Shown piece after piece: positions 24,482 to 33,323 of a stretch of 64,000 nucleotides of DNA. The first letter of the stretch is position 1. Each line of letters begins with the position of its first letter. Where the stretch lies: contig JAFQJH010000025.1 of NCBI GenBank assembly GCA_017415025.1, positions 1-64,000 of the forward strand, in the 5' to 3' direction. The notes beneath the pieces are model-generated. The model worked only from the letters and a program-made list of their open reading frames with translations, made no database searches and was not told where the DNA came from. The DNA is from Clostridia bacterium. Its GTDB lineage: Bacteria > Bacillota > Clostridia > Oscillospirales > Acutalibacteraceae. A program made the position numbers and the translations under genes.

Positions 24482-25753
24482 TTACGGCACAAAATCAAAC
24501 TCGAGGTCATAGATTTCGACCGTGTCGCCTTCCTGAATTCCTTTTTCTTCAAGCGCAGCAATTATGCCGCTTGACTGCAACACACGCTGAAAATACTGCA
24601 GAGACTCATAGTCATCAAGATTGGTTCTTTGCAGAATTTTAAGCAACCATTCGCCCTCAACGGAATAAACGTCATCCTCAACCGTGATTGTAAATTTACC
24701 GTCACTGCTCTTTTCAAAGAATTCTGCAGGAATCTCTTCCTTTTCATATCTCTTGATGGGCGGAAGCGTTGCAAGCTTTGCCGCTACGGCATTGATTACC
24801 TCCTGTGTACCCTCAACAATAGGTGCACACATCGTAAAATACTGATAGCCATTTTCGGTAAAGTATTTTTCAAGCTTTTCAAGCTGTTCATCCGTCGCAA
24901 GGTCAATTTTATTGCCGACAACTATCTGCGGCAAATCAGCCATATCGGGGTTAAACTTGACAAGCTCCGCATTAATTTTATTGAAATCATCAATCGGGTC
25001 TCTGCCCTCACTGCCTGCCGCATCTATGATATGCACAAGCAGACGGCAACGCTCAACGTGGCGCAGGAACTCGTGACCGAGGCCGACACCGTCACTCGCA
25101 CCCTCGATAAGGCCGGGAATATCCGCCATAACAAATGAGTTGCCCTCGCCCATTGAAATAACGCCGAGAACAGGTGTGAGAGTTGTGAAATGATAGTCGG
25201 CAATTATCGGCTTTGCCTGACTGACAACGGAAATGAGCGTTGACTTGCCGACATTCGGGAAGCCGAGCAAACCTACGTCAGCAAGAAGCTTGAGCTCAAG
25301 GCTTACCTCCCATTCCTCACCCGGTACACCCGGCTTTGAGAAACGCGGTGTCTGACGGGTCGGAGTAGCAAAATGTGAGTTACCCCAGCCGCCTCTGCCG
25401 CCTTTTGCGGCAATGAATTCATCGTCATCTGACATATCCGCCATTACCTTACCGCTCTGAACCTCGCGGATAATCGTACCTCTCGGCACTTCAATTATAA
25501 GGTCTTCACCCTTTCTGCCGTTTCTGTGTCCTGCCTGACCCGGATCGCCGTTAGGGGCACGGTACTTTCTCTTATAACGGAAATCGGCAAGTGTGGAAAG
25601 GTTGTCGTTCACCTTAAAAACAACGTTTCCGCCTCTGCCGCCGTCACCGCCGTCAGGTCCGCCTGCAGCAACATACTTTTCACGTCTGAAGGCAACAGCA
25701 CCGTTACCGCCGTCACCTGCTTTTATTTTAATTTTCGCTATGTCAACAAACAT
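24482..25753 (-). CDS. obg: Obg-family GTPase (50S ribosome assembly)
   Basis: 423 residues from the ATG at 25753 (MFVDIAKIKIKAGDGGNG), which follows an AGAGGT SD. The glycine-rich Obg domain (1-158) is followed by the G domain with GFPNVGKS (G1), DIPGLIEGA (G3) and NKID (G4), then the C-terminal OCT domain (about 345-423). It is essential in most bacteria and links ribosome maturation to stress. It lies only 19 nt after the KDPG aldolase gene with no terminator seen, away from the usual rplU-rpmA partners. Confidence 0.96.
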   Translation of the reverse strand: MFVDIAKIKIKAGDGGNGAVAFRREKYVAAGGPDGGDGGRGGNVVFKVNDNLSTLADFRYKRKYRAPNGDPGQAGHRNGRKGEDLIIEVPRGTIIREVQSGKVMADMSDDDEFIAAKGGRGGWGNSHFATPTRQTPRFSKPGVPGEEWEVSLELKLLADVGLLGFPNVGKSTLISVVSQAKPIIADYHFTTLTPVLGVISMGEGNSFVMADIPGLIEGASDGVGLGHEFLRHVERCRLLVHIIDAAGSEGRDPIDDFNKINAELVKFNPDMADLPQIVVGNKIDLATDEQLEKLEKYFTENGYQYFTMCAPIVEGTQEVINAVAAKLATLPPIKRYEKEEIPAEFFEKSSDGKFTITVEDDVYSVEGEWLLKILQRTNLDDYESLQYFQRVLQSSGIIAALEEKGIQEGDTVEIYDLEFDFVP

Positions 25754-25772
25754 AGTAATACCTCTGAAAAAA

Positions 25773-26423
25773 TTATTTAAGTTCAGCTCTTGCTGCCTTG
25801 ATATTGGCAACAAACTGCTTTGCAGTTTCTGTAATCTTCTTATAGTCACCCGTGCTTGCGCCTGCCGTAAGTGATGAGCCTGCGCCGACTGCAACAGCAC
25901 CTGCTTTAATCCATTCACCAACATTATTGACGTCAACACCGCCTGTCGGCATCATTTTTGCATACGGAATAGGACCTCTGATATCCTTGATGATCTTCGG
26001 GCCGTAAAGGTCACCCGGGAAAACCTTGAGGATATCCGCACCGTGCTCCATAGCCATAACACCCTCGCGAACCGTCATAATACCCGGCATCATAGCGACG
26101 CGGTAGCGGTTACACATCTTGAGTGTTTCAAGGTCGAGATACGGGCTGACGATATACTGTGCACCGCTGAGCATAGCGATACGTGCCGTTGCGGCATCCA
26201 TAACCGTTCCTGCACCGAGGATGATGTCGTTTTCGTCATACTTCTTTGCGAGCTCTTCGATAACTCTGTCGGCGTGAGGTACGGTAAAGGTAAGCTCGAT
26301 AGCCGCAACTCCGCCCTCCATACAGGCATCAACAATACGCTCCGCCTTATCTGTGCTTTCTGCACGGACAACGGCAACAATACCGCAGTCCTGAATTCTG
26401 GTTAAAATTCTTTCTTTATCCAT
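25773..26423 (-). CDS. kdgA: KDPG/KHG aldolase
   Basis: 216-residue class I aldolase that splits 2-keto-3-deoxy-6-phosphogluconate into pyruvate and glyceraldehyde-3-phosphate, the last step of uronate breakdown. E43 (AIELTFT) and the Schiff-base lysine K133 (ILKVFPGD) are present, with GAGTV and PTGGV phosphate-binding motifs. Directly follows kdgK in the same operon (11 nt), which fits the KDG to KDPG to pyruvate route. Confidence 0.94.
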   Translation of the reverse strand: MDKERILTRIQDCGIVAVVRAESTDKAERIVDACMEGGVAAIELTFTVPHADRVIEELAKKYDENDIILGAGTVMDAATARIAMLSGAQYIVSPYLDLETLKMCNRYRVAMMPGIMTVREGVMAMEHGADILKVFPGDLYGPKIIKDIRGPIPYAKMMPTGGVDVNNVGEWIKAGAVAVGAGSSLTAGASTGDYKKITETAKQFVANIKAARAELK

Positions 26424-26434
26424 TGTGATTACTC

Positions 26435-27532
26435 CTATCTCTGTACTCTTGCGCCTGCACCGCTGACAATACGCTCAACCTCTGCCTTACTTGCCATTGA
26501 GGTATCACCCGGAGTTGTCATTGCAAGTGCACCGTGTGCAACACCGTAATTAACGGCTGTCTGTGCATCGCCCGTTGTCATAAGACCGTAAACAAGACCT
26601 GATGCAAAGCTGTCGCCGCCGCCGACACGGTCAAAAATCTCAAGTCCCGGAAGCTCCATTCCCTTGTTGATTTTGCCGTCTGCCCAGCAGATTGCACTCC
26701 AATCGTTGACCGTAGCGGTTTTAACAGTACGGAGTGTTGTAGCGATAACCTTGAAGTTCGGATAAACCTTAACGGCATTTTCAATCATCTTGTAATAGCC
26801 GTCAATATTAAGCTCTTTGAGATTTTCGTCATTGCCTTCAACCTCGAGTCCGAGACAAGCCGTGAAATCCTCTTCGTTGCCGATCATAACGTCAATGTAT
26901 TTTGCAATTTCCTTATTGACCTGCTGTGCCTTTTCCTTGCCGCCGATACCCTTCCAGAGCGACGGGCGGTAGTTGAGGTCATAGGAAACGATTGTGCCGT
27001 ATTTTTTTGCAGTTTTAACAGCCTCAATAACAACCTCGGCAGTTGTATCTGAAAGAGCGGCAAAAATACCGCCTGTATGAAGCCATCTTACGCCGAGAGT
27101 GCCGAAGATATAATCCCAGTCGATATCCCCTGCTTTAAGCTGTGATGCGGCTGTGTTACCGCGGTCGGAAACACCGACCGCACCGCGGATGCCGTAGCCT
27201 CTCTCCGTAAAATTAAGTCCGTTTCTGACAGTTCTGCCGATACCGTCATATTTCACCCATTTGACAAGAGAAACGTCAACACCGCCCTGAAGCATAAAAT
27301 CTTCAACAAGTCTGCCGACTTCATTGTCTGCAAGAGCTGTTACGATTGCAGTTTTCATACCGAAGCAACGGCGAAGACCTCTTGCAACATTATACTCTCC
27401 GCCGCCTTCCCATACACGGAATTCGCGTGCGGTTTTTATTCGTGAATCGCTCGGATCGAGTCGAAGCATAACCTCACCGAGGGAAATCATATCAAACGTA
27501 CATTCTTCCTGCGGTCTTAATTTCAAATCCAT
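26435..27532 (-). CDS. kdgK: 2-keto-3-deoxygluconate kinase (PfkB family)
   Basis: 365 residues from the ATG at 27532; an ATG 9 nt further upstream abuts the SD (GGAAAGGATGAG) and is less likely. PfkB/ribokinase fold: GEVMLRLDP and GGGEYNVARGLRR near the N-terminus, and the GVG-GGDSFASGL signature near residue 310 with the catalytic Asp. Phosphorylates KDG to KDPG. Assignment as KDG kinase and not another sugar kinase rests on the uxuA-uxuB-kdgA neighbours. Confidence 0.9.
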   Translation of the reverse strand: MDLKLRPQEECTFDMISLGEVMLRLDPSDSRIKTAREFRVWEGGGEYNVARGLRRCFGMKTAIVTALADNEVGRLVEDFMLQGGVDVSLVKWVKYDGIGRTVRNGLNFTERGYGIRGAVGVSDRGNTAASQLKAGDIDWDYIFGTLGVRWLHTGGIFAALSDTTAEVVIEAVKTAKKYGTIVSYDLNYRPSLWKGIGGKEKAQQVNKEIAKYIDVMIGNEEDFTACLGLEVEGNDENLKELNIDGYYKMIENAVKVYPNFKVIATTLRTVKTATVNDWSAICWADGKINKGMELPGLEIFDRVGGGDSFASGLVYGLMTTGDAQTAVNYGVAHGALAMTTPGDTSMASKAEVERIVSGAGARVQR

Positions 27533-27555
27533 AATACTCATCCTTTCCGAAATGA

Positions 27556-28407
27556 TTATACACCTGAATAAGCGTTAAAGCCGCCGTCAACAGCAATTGT
27601 TGTACCCGTTACAAAGCCCGAATATTCCTTGTCACAGAGGAAAAGGAGTGCGCCTGAAAGCTCCTCGGGCTCACCGAAGCGTCCCATAGGAGTTGCGGCA
27701 AGGATTTTGCCTGTTCTTGCTGTCGGTGTGCCGTCCTCATTCCAAAGAAGTGATTTATTCTGCTGTGTTGAGAAAAAGCCCGGTGCAATAGCATTAACAC
27801 GGATTCCCATTTCAGCAAAATGCACAGCCATAAACTGTGTAAAGTTAGCAACAGCCGCCTTTGCCGCAGAATATGCGGGAATTTTCGTAAGCGGTCGGAA
27901 GGCATTCATCGAAGTTACCATAATGATACAGCTATCATCCTTCATAGCCATATCACGGGCAAAAATCTGGGTCGGAATAAGAGTTCCGAGGAAGTTAAGG
28001 TTGAATACGAAGGAAATACCCTGCGGATCAAGATCGAAGAAGGTCTTGACGTTTTCATCCTTTTCGATAAGGTCAATTTTCTCAAGTGTTTCCTTTGTTG
28101 TTGTGCCCTTGGGGTTATTACCGCCCGCACCGTTAAGAAGGATATCGCAGGTACCGAGCTTTTCGGCAATGATATCTCTTGCCTTCTGCATACTTTCGGG
28201 TTCAAGCACATTACAGCCGACCGCAATTGCAGTACCGCCGTCTGCGTTGATTTCGTCCGCAACAGCCTGAGCTGCCGCTTCGTTAAGGTCAAGAACCGCT
28301 ACCTTAACACCCTGCTTTGCAAGTGTTTTGGCAAAGCCCGAGCAAAGGACTCCGCCGCCGCCGGTGATGACGGCTACTTTATCTTTAAGACTTTTATGCT
28401 CTGTCAT
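27556..28407 (-). CDS. uxuB: SDR-family D-mannonate oxidoreductase (fructuronate reductase)
   Basis: 283-residue short-chain dehydrogenase. NAD(P)-binding GGGGVLCSGFA (about 16-26), NGAGG (92-96), the catalytic Y-x3-K as YSAAK, and Ser upstream in MVTSMNA. It resembles the YjmF/UxuB type of SDR that interconverts D-fructuronate and D-mannonate. Located 3 nt downstream of the mannonate dehydratase gene, which supports this role; the SDR family alone would not decide it. GGAGG SD. Confidence 0.85.
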   Translation of the reverse strand: MTEHKSLKDKVAVITGGGGVLCSGFAKTLAKQGVKVAVLDLNEAAAQAVADEINADGGTAIAVGCNVLEPESMQKARDIIAEKLGTCDILLNGAGGNNPKGTTTKETLEKIDLIEKDENVKTFFDLDPQGISFVFNLNFLGTLIPTQIFARDMAMKDDSCIIMVTSMNAFRPLTKIPAYSAAKAAVANFTQFMAVHFAEMGIRVNAIAPGFFSTQQNKSLLWNEDGTPTARTGKILAATPMGRFGEPEELSGALLFLCDKEYSGFVTGTTIAVDGGFNAYSGV

Positions 28408-28410
28408 AGC

Positions 28411-29484
28411 TTACGCCTCCGTTTTATTTGATTTTTCAACAGCTTCCCAAAGACCGTTGAGATAAGCCGCGCCGAGTGCACGGTCATAAAGTCCGTAGCC
28501 CGGTCTTGCAACCTCGCCCCAGATCATTCTTCCGTGATCGGGACGGATATATCCGTCGAAGCCTGCATCCTGTAAAGCCTTGACAATCTCGTACATATCA
28601 AGTGAGCCGTCTGAGGAAAGATGTGCGGTTTCGTTAAACCAGCTTTCGCGGATTTTAACGTTTCGCAGGTGAGCGAAATAAATTCTGTCTCCTACCTCAC
28701 GGATCATTGCGGGCAGGTCATTCTTCGCGCTCGCTCCGAGTGAACCCGTACAGAACGTAAGACCGTTATACGGAGAGTCAACAAGCTTGAGGAACTTCCT
28801 GATATCCTCGATGTTCTTGATGATTCTCGGAAGACCGAAGATATCCCACGGCGGATCGTCGGGATGAATAGCCATTCTGACGTCACATTCCTCACATACG
28901 GGAATAATTTCTTCAAGAAAATGCTTGAGATTATTCCACATATCGTCAGCGGTTATATTCTTATATTTTTCAAACAGCTCCTTGATTTCGCCCATACGCT
29001 CGGTTTCCCAGCCGGGCATTGCATAGCCGTTTGAGTTATCGTCAATCTCTCTGAACATATCCTCGGGGCTCTTGCCCTCAACCTGAACACCGCTATAGCT
29101 AAGGCACGTAGCGCCGTTACCCATATCCATTGCTAGGTCCGTTCTTGTCCAGTCAAAAACGGGCATAAAGTTATAGCAGATAACCTTAACGCCTGCTTTT
29201 GCAAGATTTCTGATGCTTGTCTTGTAGTTCTCTATATACATATCGGCTGTCGGAGCACCGAGCTTGATATCCTCGTGAACGTTGACGCTCTCGATGCACT
29301 CCATTGTAAGGCCTGCCGCCTCAATTTCAGCCTTCATATCCATAATCATATCAAGCGGCCAGGCTTCACCCGCAGGTAAAGCGTGGAGAGCCGGAATTAC
29401 GCCGACAACGCCCGGCACCTGACGGATCTGTTCAAGTGAAACAGTATCCTTTTCCTTGCCGAACCATCTCATTGTCATTTGCAT
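28411..29484 (-). CDS. uxuA: Mannonate dehydratase
   Basis: 357-residue UxuA: dehydrates D-mannonate to 2-keto-3-deoxygluconate. TIM-barrel with the conserved MRWFGKEKDTVSL start, CYNFMPVFDWTRT, MAIHPDDPP, FCTGSLGA and YIRPDHGRM segments, which carry the metal-binding His, Cys and Asp residues. AAGGAG SD. Centre of the operon; its product is the substrate of kdgK two genes downstream. Confidence 0.96.
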   Translation of the reverse strand: MQMTMRWFGKEKDTVSLEQIRQVPGVVGVIPALHALPAGEAWPLDMIMDMKAEIEAAGLTMECIESVNVHEDIKLGAPTADMYIENYKTSIRNLAKAGVKVICYNFMPVFDWTRTDLAMDMGNGATCLSYSGVQVEGKSPEDMFREIDDNSNGYAMPGWETERMGEIKELFEKYKNITADDMWNNLKHFLEEIIPVCEECDVRMAIHPDDPPWDIFGLPRIIKNIEDIRKFLKLVDSPYNGLTFCTGSLGASAKNDLPAMIREVGDRIYFAHLRNVKIRESWFNETAHLSSDGSLDMYEIVKALQDAGFDGYIRPDHGRMIWGEVARPGYGLYDRALGAAYLNGLWEAVEKSNKTEA

Positions 29485-29488
29485 AAAA

Positions 29489-30502
29489 TCACTCCTTATT
29501 CAAATAAACCTTTTCTCCCGTTTCGGAAGATTTATAAATAGCAAGAAATTCCTCAACTGCTTTTCCGCCCTCAAGGGCATCTATCGGGAATTTTCTGCCG
29601 TTCAGAAGGCAATCGTAAAAATCGCTGATGAGAGAGGAATGTCCCTTTCCCCAATAATTTTTTCCTACAAAGCCTGTATTATCCGCAATATGAAGATGCT
29701 CTGTTTCTCCGTCAGTTATGACGTAAGCATTATTGCCCTCGATGCGAAGTGTCGCTTTTTCGCAGATAATATCAATAAGCACGGGAAGATTATCGGAAAA
29801 GGCTGTCGTTGCATTATATATAGCCCTTATTCCGTCATCAAACTCAAAGAGCGCATATACGGTGTCCTCCACCTCGATTACACCCTTGAGATGATCGTTA
29901 TAAACGTGACCCGTTACAGCCCTGATGCTCTTGCCGACAAGGAACCGCAATAAATCGTGCGTATGAATTGCCTGATTTACAACGACACCGCCGCCCTCCT
30001 TGCTGAGAGTGCCGTGCCAATCGTCGCTGTAATAATCCTCGTTACGCTCCCAATGCACGAAAGCGCGTGCGGAAAGGATTTTTCCGTACTGCTCTTTTTC
30101 AATAAGCTCCTTGATAAGCAGAACCGACTCGTTGTATCTGTTCTGAAAGCACACACCGAACTGTGCCTCGCTCATAAGCTGGGCAACCTTTATTTTTGAC
30201 AGTCCTTCAGCGGTTATTGCACAAGGTTTTTCGCAAAGAACGTTAACACCTGCAGAAAGTGCTTTTACAGACATTTCAACGTGAAGATAATGCGGAGTGC
30301 AGATATGGACACAATCGGGCTTATCATCCTCAAGCATTACATCAAAATCATAATATGCTTTGCAATTATATTCACTTGCCGCAGCATCCGCACGGTCCTT
30401 TTTTATATCGACAACGGATGAAATTGTAACATCTTTCATTTCTTTCAAAGCAGTCAGATGACTCTTTGAAACTCCGCCGCAACCTACAACAGAAACCCTC
30501 AT
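29489..30502 (-). CDS. Gfo/Idh/MocA-family oxidoreductase
   Basis: 337 residues from the ATG at 30502 (AGGAG 7 nt upstream; a TTG 6 nt earlier is less suitable). N-terminal Rossmann motif VVGCGGVSKSH and the family's EKP motif in VLCEKPCAI (about residue 94), then VNQAIHTHDLLRFL with the catalytic His region. NAD(P)-dependent oxidation or reduction of a sugar, cyclitol or uronate; substrate unknown. It lies between the fused enzyme and uxuA, so it likely feeds a sugar acid into the same pathway. Confidence 0.88.
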   Translation of the reverse strand: MRVSVVGCGGVSKSHLTALKEMKDVTISSVVDIKKDRADAAASEYNCKAYYDFDVMLEDDKPDCVHICTPHYLHVEMSVKALSAGVNVLCEKPCAITAEGLSKIKVAQLMSEAQFGVCFQNRYNESVLLIKELIEKEQYGKILSARAFVHWERNEDYYSDDWHGTLSKEGGGVVVNQAIHTHDLLRFLVGKSIRAVTGHVYNDHLKGVIEVEDTVYALFEFDDGIRAIYNATTAFSDNLPVLIDIICEKATLRIEGNNAYVITDGETEHLHIADNTGFVGKNYWGKGHSSLISDFYDCLLNGRKFPIDALEGGKAVEEFLAIYKSSETGEKVYLNKE

Positions 30503-30520
30503 AAGCAAACTCCTGTCTGA

Positions 30521-32542
30521 TTAAAACGTACTGCTCATATCCTCATTGACAACGGATATAACATCTTCCTTTGCTTTTGAGGACGCAACCTTCTTCATAA
30601 GAAGCTCGTAGTATTTTTCTTCATCTATCGGAAGCTCAACAGTTTCGCCCGTCCAGCTTGAATAGTGAGCCGCATTTGAAATCATAAGACCGCGGATACC
30701 CTCTTCACCGTTTGCAATCAGCGGTGAGCCGAAAAGAATGTGGTCTGCAAATGCATTGAGCACACCTGTGTGCTGATCGTTTATACCGTCAGTCTCAACA
30801 TCAATCTCCTTGACATTGATATCGGTAAAGCCGTTTTCGCAGTTCGCGATATTATCGGGAAGTGATTCCTCAAGCTCGTAAAGAGTGATTTTTCTTCCGT
30901 TTTCGCAAACGAGCTTTGCTTTATCCATTGTGATTTCAAATCTGTTTGAGCCGGGATAATCGCCCGTTGTTGTAATAAACACGCCTGTTGCGCCGTTGGG
31001 ATATTCCGCATAGATTGTAACGTCATCTTCAACCTCGATGTCGTGCCACTTACCCTCGTGGCAGAATGCACGGATTTTTGACGGCATACCGCAGATCCAC
31101 TGCCAGAGGTCGAGCTGATGCGGTGACTGGTTGAGAAGAACACCGCCGCCTTCGCCGACCCAGGTTGCACGCCATCCGCCTGAATTATAATAAGCCTGAG
31201 TGCGGTACCAATCGGTAATAATCCAGTTGACACGGCGGATTTCACCGTATTCCTTGCTGTCAACAATCTCTTTGATTTTTCTGTAAACGCAGTTTGTTCT
31301 CTGATTGAACATCATTGCAAAGGTTTTATCCTGCTTTGCCGCAAATTCGTTCATCTCGCGAACCTGCTTTGTATAAACACCCGCAGGCTTTTCCGAAACG
31401 GCGTGAAGTCCGTTTTTAAGAGCTTCGATAACAAGCGGAGGATGGAAATAATGCGGAACACAGATGATTACAGCATCCACCTCGCCGCTTTCGATAAGCT
31501 CTGTTGCGGAATTATATCTCTTTGCCCAGGGAAGATTTTTCTTTGACCATTCAAGCTTTTCGGGAACGATATCCGCAACAGCGGTGATACGCATTTCTCT
31601 TACATCACCGTTAAGGAAGTTTTTGGCGTGAGCCGTACCCATATTACCCATACCGATGATACCGAAGCGGATCGGCTGTACCTCCTCGGCAACAGCGTGC
31701 ATTGCATCAGCCGCCGCCTTGAAGGACTCTGCGTGAGTCGCATAGGTATGTACCTTCATTGCATTTGCGGTTTCATCGTCTGTTTCAAGATTTGAAAGTC
31801 CGTCAAAGACCTTGAGATGAGGCTCAAGTGAAAGGATGGCAACCTGATTACGCTTATCGAATTTTTTAAGAATTTCAACAAGTCTGCCGTCGCCCTGACC
31901 TGCAGGTACAACCTCTGCGCTGTTATAAAGAGCATCCTTGACGTGGAAGTACTCGATATAATCCTCAAGCATATCGTATGCCTTAACGGTATCAACACCG
32001 CACTGGATAAAGTTTGCAGGGTCAAAAACGGCTCTGAGCTTACCGCCGCAAGCCTCGAGAACATCGAGACAGCGCTCTGCAGTATCGCCGTAGATTCCTT
32101 TTTCGTTTTCGTGACAGCAGACAAGTCCGTTTTCATCGGCATAATCCACCATAGCTTTTACGCGGCGGATAACCTCGTCTCTGTACTCGCCGTAATCGTC
32201 ACCCTCATCAAAATAGAAGCTGAACATACGGATATACTTTGCTTCAAGGATTTTAGCGACCTCAACCGTGTTTTTGAATGCTTCAAAGTGAGGCTCAAAA
32301 TCATCCTTTATATTAATTTTGCCGTAGCCCGAGCCGATTGAAGAAACCTTCATACCCTCTTTGTCGATTTCAGCCTTCATTTCCTTTGCCTGGTCTACGG
32401 ACAAAATATTGATATTAAGTTCGTTGCCGAAGCCTCTCAGCTCCATCTGAGAAATTCCGTTGAGTTTACAGGCGGCCATCTGTCCGCCGATTGTTGCTTC
32501 TCCCGATTCATCGCAGAATGCGGAAAAAATAAAATGTGCCAT
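30521..32542 (-). CDS. Fusion: sugar phosphate isomerase/epimerase + Gfo/Idh/MocA oxidoreductase
   Basis: 673-residue two-domain enzyme. Residues about 1-265 form an AP-endonuclease-2-type TIM barrel with candidate metal ligands E145 (HENEKG), D174 (FDPANF), H200 (YFHVKD) and E240 (SLEPHL). Residues about 290-673 are a complete Gfo/Idh/MocA oxidoreductase with FGIIGMGNMGTAHA (293-306), EKP (384-386) and LLNQSPHQLDLW. The linker (about 265-290) is Ala-rich and helical. One uninterrupted reading frame, so a real fusion and not two adjacent genes. It heads the uronate operon. It may oxidise and epimerise the same sugar acid in sequence. Confidence 0.9.
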   Translation of the reverse strand: MAHFIFSAFCDESGEATIGGQMAACKLNGISQMELRGFGNELNINILSVDQAKEMKAEIDKEGMKVSSIGSGYGKINIKDDFEPHFEAFKNTVEVAKILEAKYIRMFSFYFDEGDDYGEYRDEVIRRVKAMVDYADENGLVCCHENEKGIYGDTAERCLDVLEACGGKLRAVFDPANFIQCGVDTVKAYDMLEDYIEYFHVKDALYNSAEVVPAGQGDGRLVEILKKFDKRNQVAILSLEPHLKVFDGLSNLETDDETANAMKVHTYATHAESFKAAADAMHAVAEEVQPIRFGIIGMGNMGTAHAKNFLNGDVREMRITAVADIVPEKLEWSKKNLPWAKRYNSATELIESGEVDAVIICVPHYFHPPLVIEALKNGLHAVSEKPAGVYTKQVREMNEFAAKQDKTFAMMFNQRTNCVYRKIKEIVDSKEYGEIRRVNWIITDWYRTQAYYNSGGWRATWVGEGGGVLLNQSPHQLDLWQWICGMPSKIRAFCHEGKWHDIEVEDDVTIYAEYPNGATGVFITTTGDYPGSNRFEITMDKAKLVCENGRKITLYELEESLPDNIANCENGFTDINVKEIDVETDGINDQHTGVLNAFADHILFGSPLIANGEEGIRGLMISNAAHYSSWTGETVELPIDEEKYYELLMKKVASSKAKEDVISVVNEDMSSTF

Positions 32543-32585
32543 TAAAAACGCTCCCTTCAGCCTTCATTGTTATGTAAAACTGTAC

Positions 32586-32601
32586 ACACGCGTGTATTAT
32601 A
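32586..32601 (-). promoter_or_regulatory. Promoter -10 with abutting palindromic operator of the uronate operon
   Basis: Minus strand TATAAT at 32596-32601 (weak -35 near 32619-32624). The perfect palindrome ACACGCGTGT occupies 32586-32595, right at the expected transcription start. This position fits a repressor operator, for example of a LacI- or GntR-type regulator of uronate genes; no such regulator lies in the window. Confidence 0.5.
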
Positions 32602-32695
32602 ACATATAACGTTAAAAAAATAAAGTAAATTTGCAAAGAAAATCAAGTTTTTAAGCCAAAAAATGCACCCCTTACGGAGTGCATAATTCTGAATA

Positions 32696-33319
32696 TTAAG
32701 CAAGGAAAACATCCTTGTTGCTTCGGATATATTCCGCAACCGCAGAGTAGATTTCCTCACCTTTTCCGTCAAGAACAGCTCTGAACTCTTCATCCATTTT
32801 TGCGAGTGCATCGTTGTCCACGGAGGTTGTTTCATCATTTTCATCGAGCATAACAAACTCAGAAGAGAAAATCTCCGAAAAACGACCGCCGACAATTTCG
32901 CTTACAGCCTTATCTGCCGTTGAGAGCAAGGGCTCACCGTTGGAACGGAAGAAATCAGAAAGACCTTTTTGGCTGTCCTCGAACACATATCCGAGGGCAT
33001 AGACGTATTTTTCAACCTCTGAAAGCTCGAAGAAAGCCGCGGTCATATCCTCTTTTTTCTCGATATTCTGCTGAACGTGGGCACACATTCCCGTTATGAG
33101 ACGGTAATTATCCTTACCCTGTGCAAACGTGGTTTCATCAACGTGTTTAAACTCCTTGCGGAGTGCTTTTTCCTTCTCAATATCAGCGATAATTCTTTCG
33201 CGCTCCTCACTTCTTTTTCTGCTTGCAAGCATCGCCTTAAGACAGACAAAAACGGTAAGAACTGCAAGTAAAGCAAGCGCTACGCCTGCTATGGGGTGCT
33301 GTGAAATATATTCGAACAT
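32696..33319 (-). CDS. Membrane-anchored protein of unknown function
   Basis: 207 residues. One N-terminal membrane helix (about 10-30) followed by a charged, probably coiled-coil stretch (about 34-60) and a mostly helical acidic cytoplasmic domain. I recognise no family. AGGAG SD. It is 4 nt downstream of rsmI on the same strand, so co-transcribed with the trmN6-rsmI pair. No catalytic motif seen. Confidence 0.7.
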   Translation of the reverse strand: MFEYISQHPIAGVALALLAVLTVFVCLKAMLASRKRSEERERIIADIEKEKALRKEFKHVDETTFAQGKDNYRLITGMCAHVQQNIEKKEDMTAAFFELSEVEKYVYALGYVFEDSQKGLSDFFRSNGEPLLSTADKAVSEIVGGRFSEIFSSEFVMLDENDETTSVDNDALAKMDEEFRAVLDGKGEEIYSAVAEYIRSNKDVFLA

Positions 33320-33323
33320 ATCT

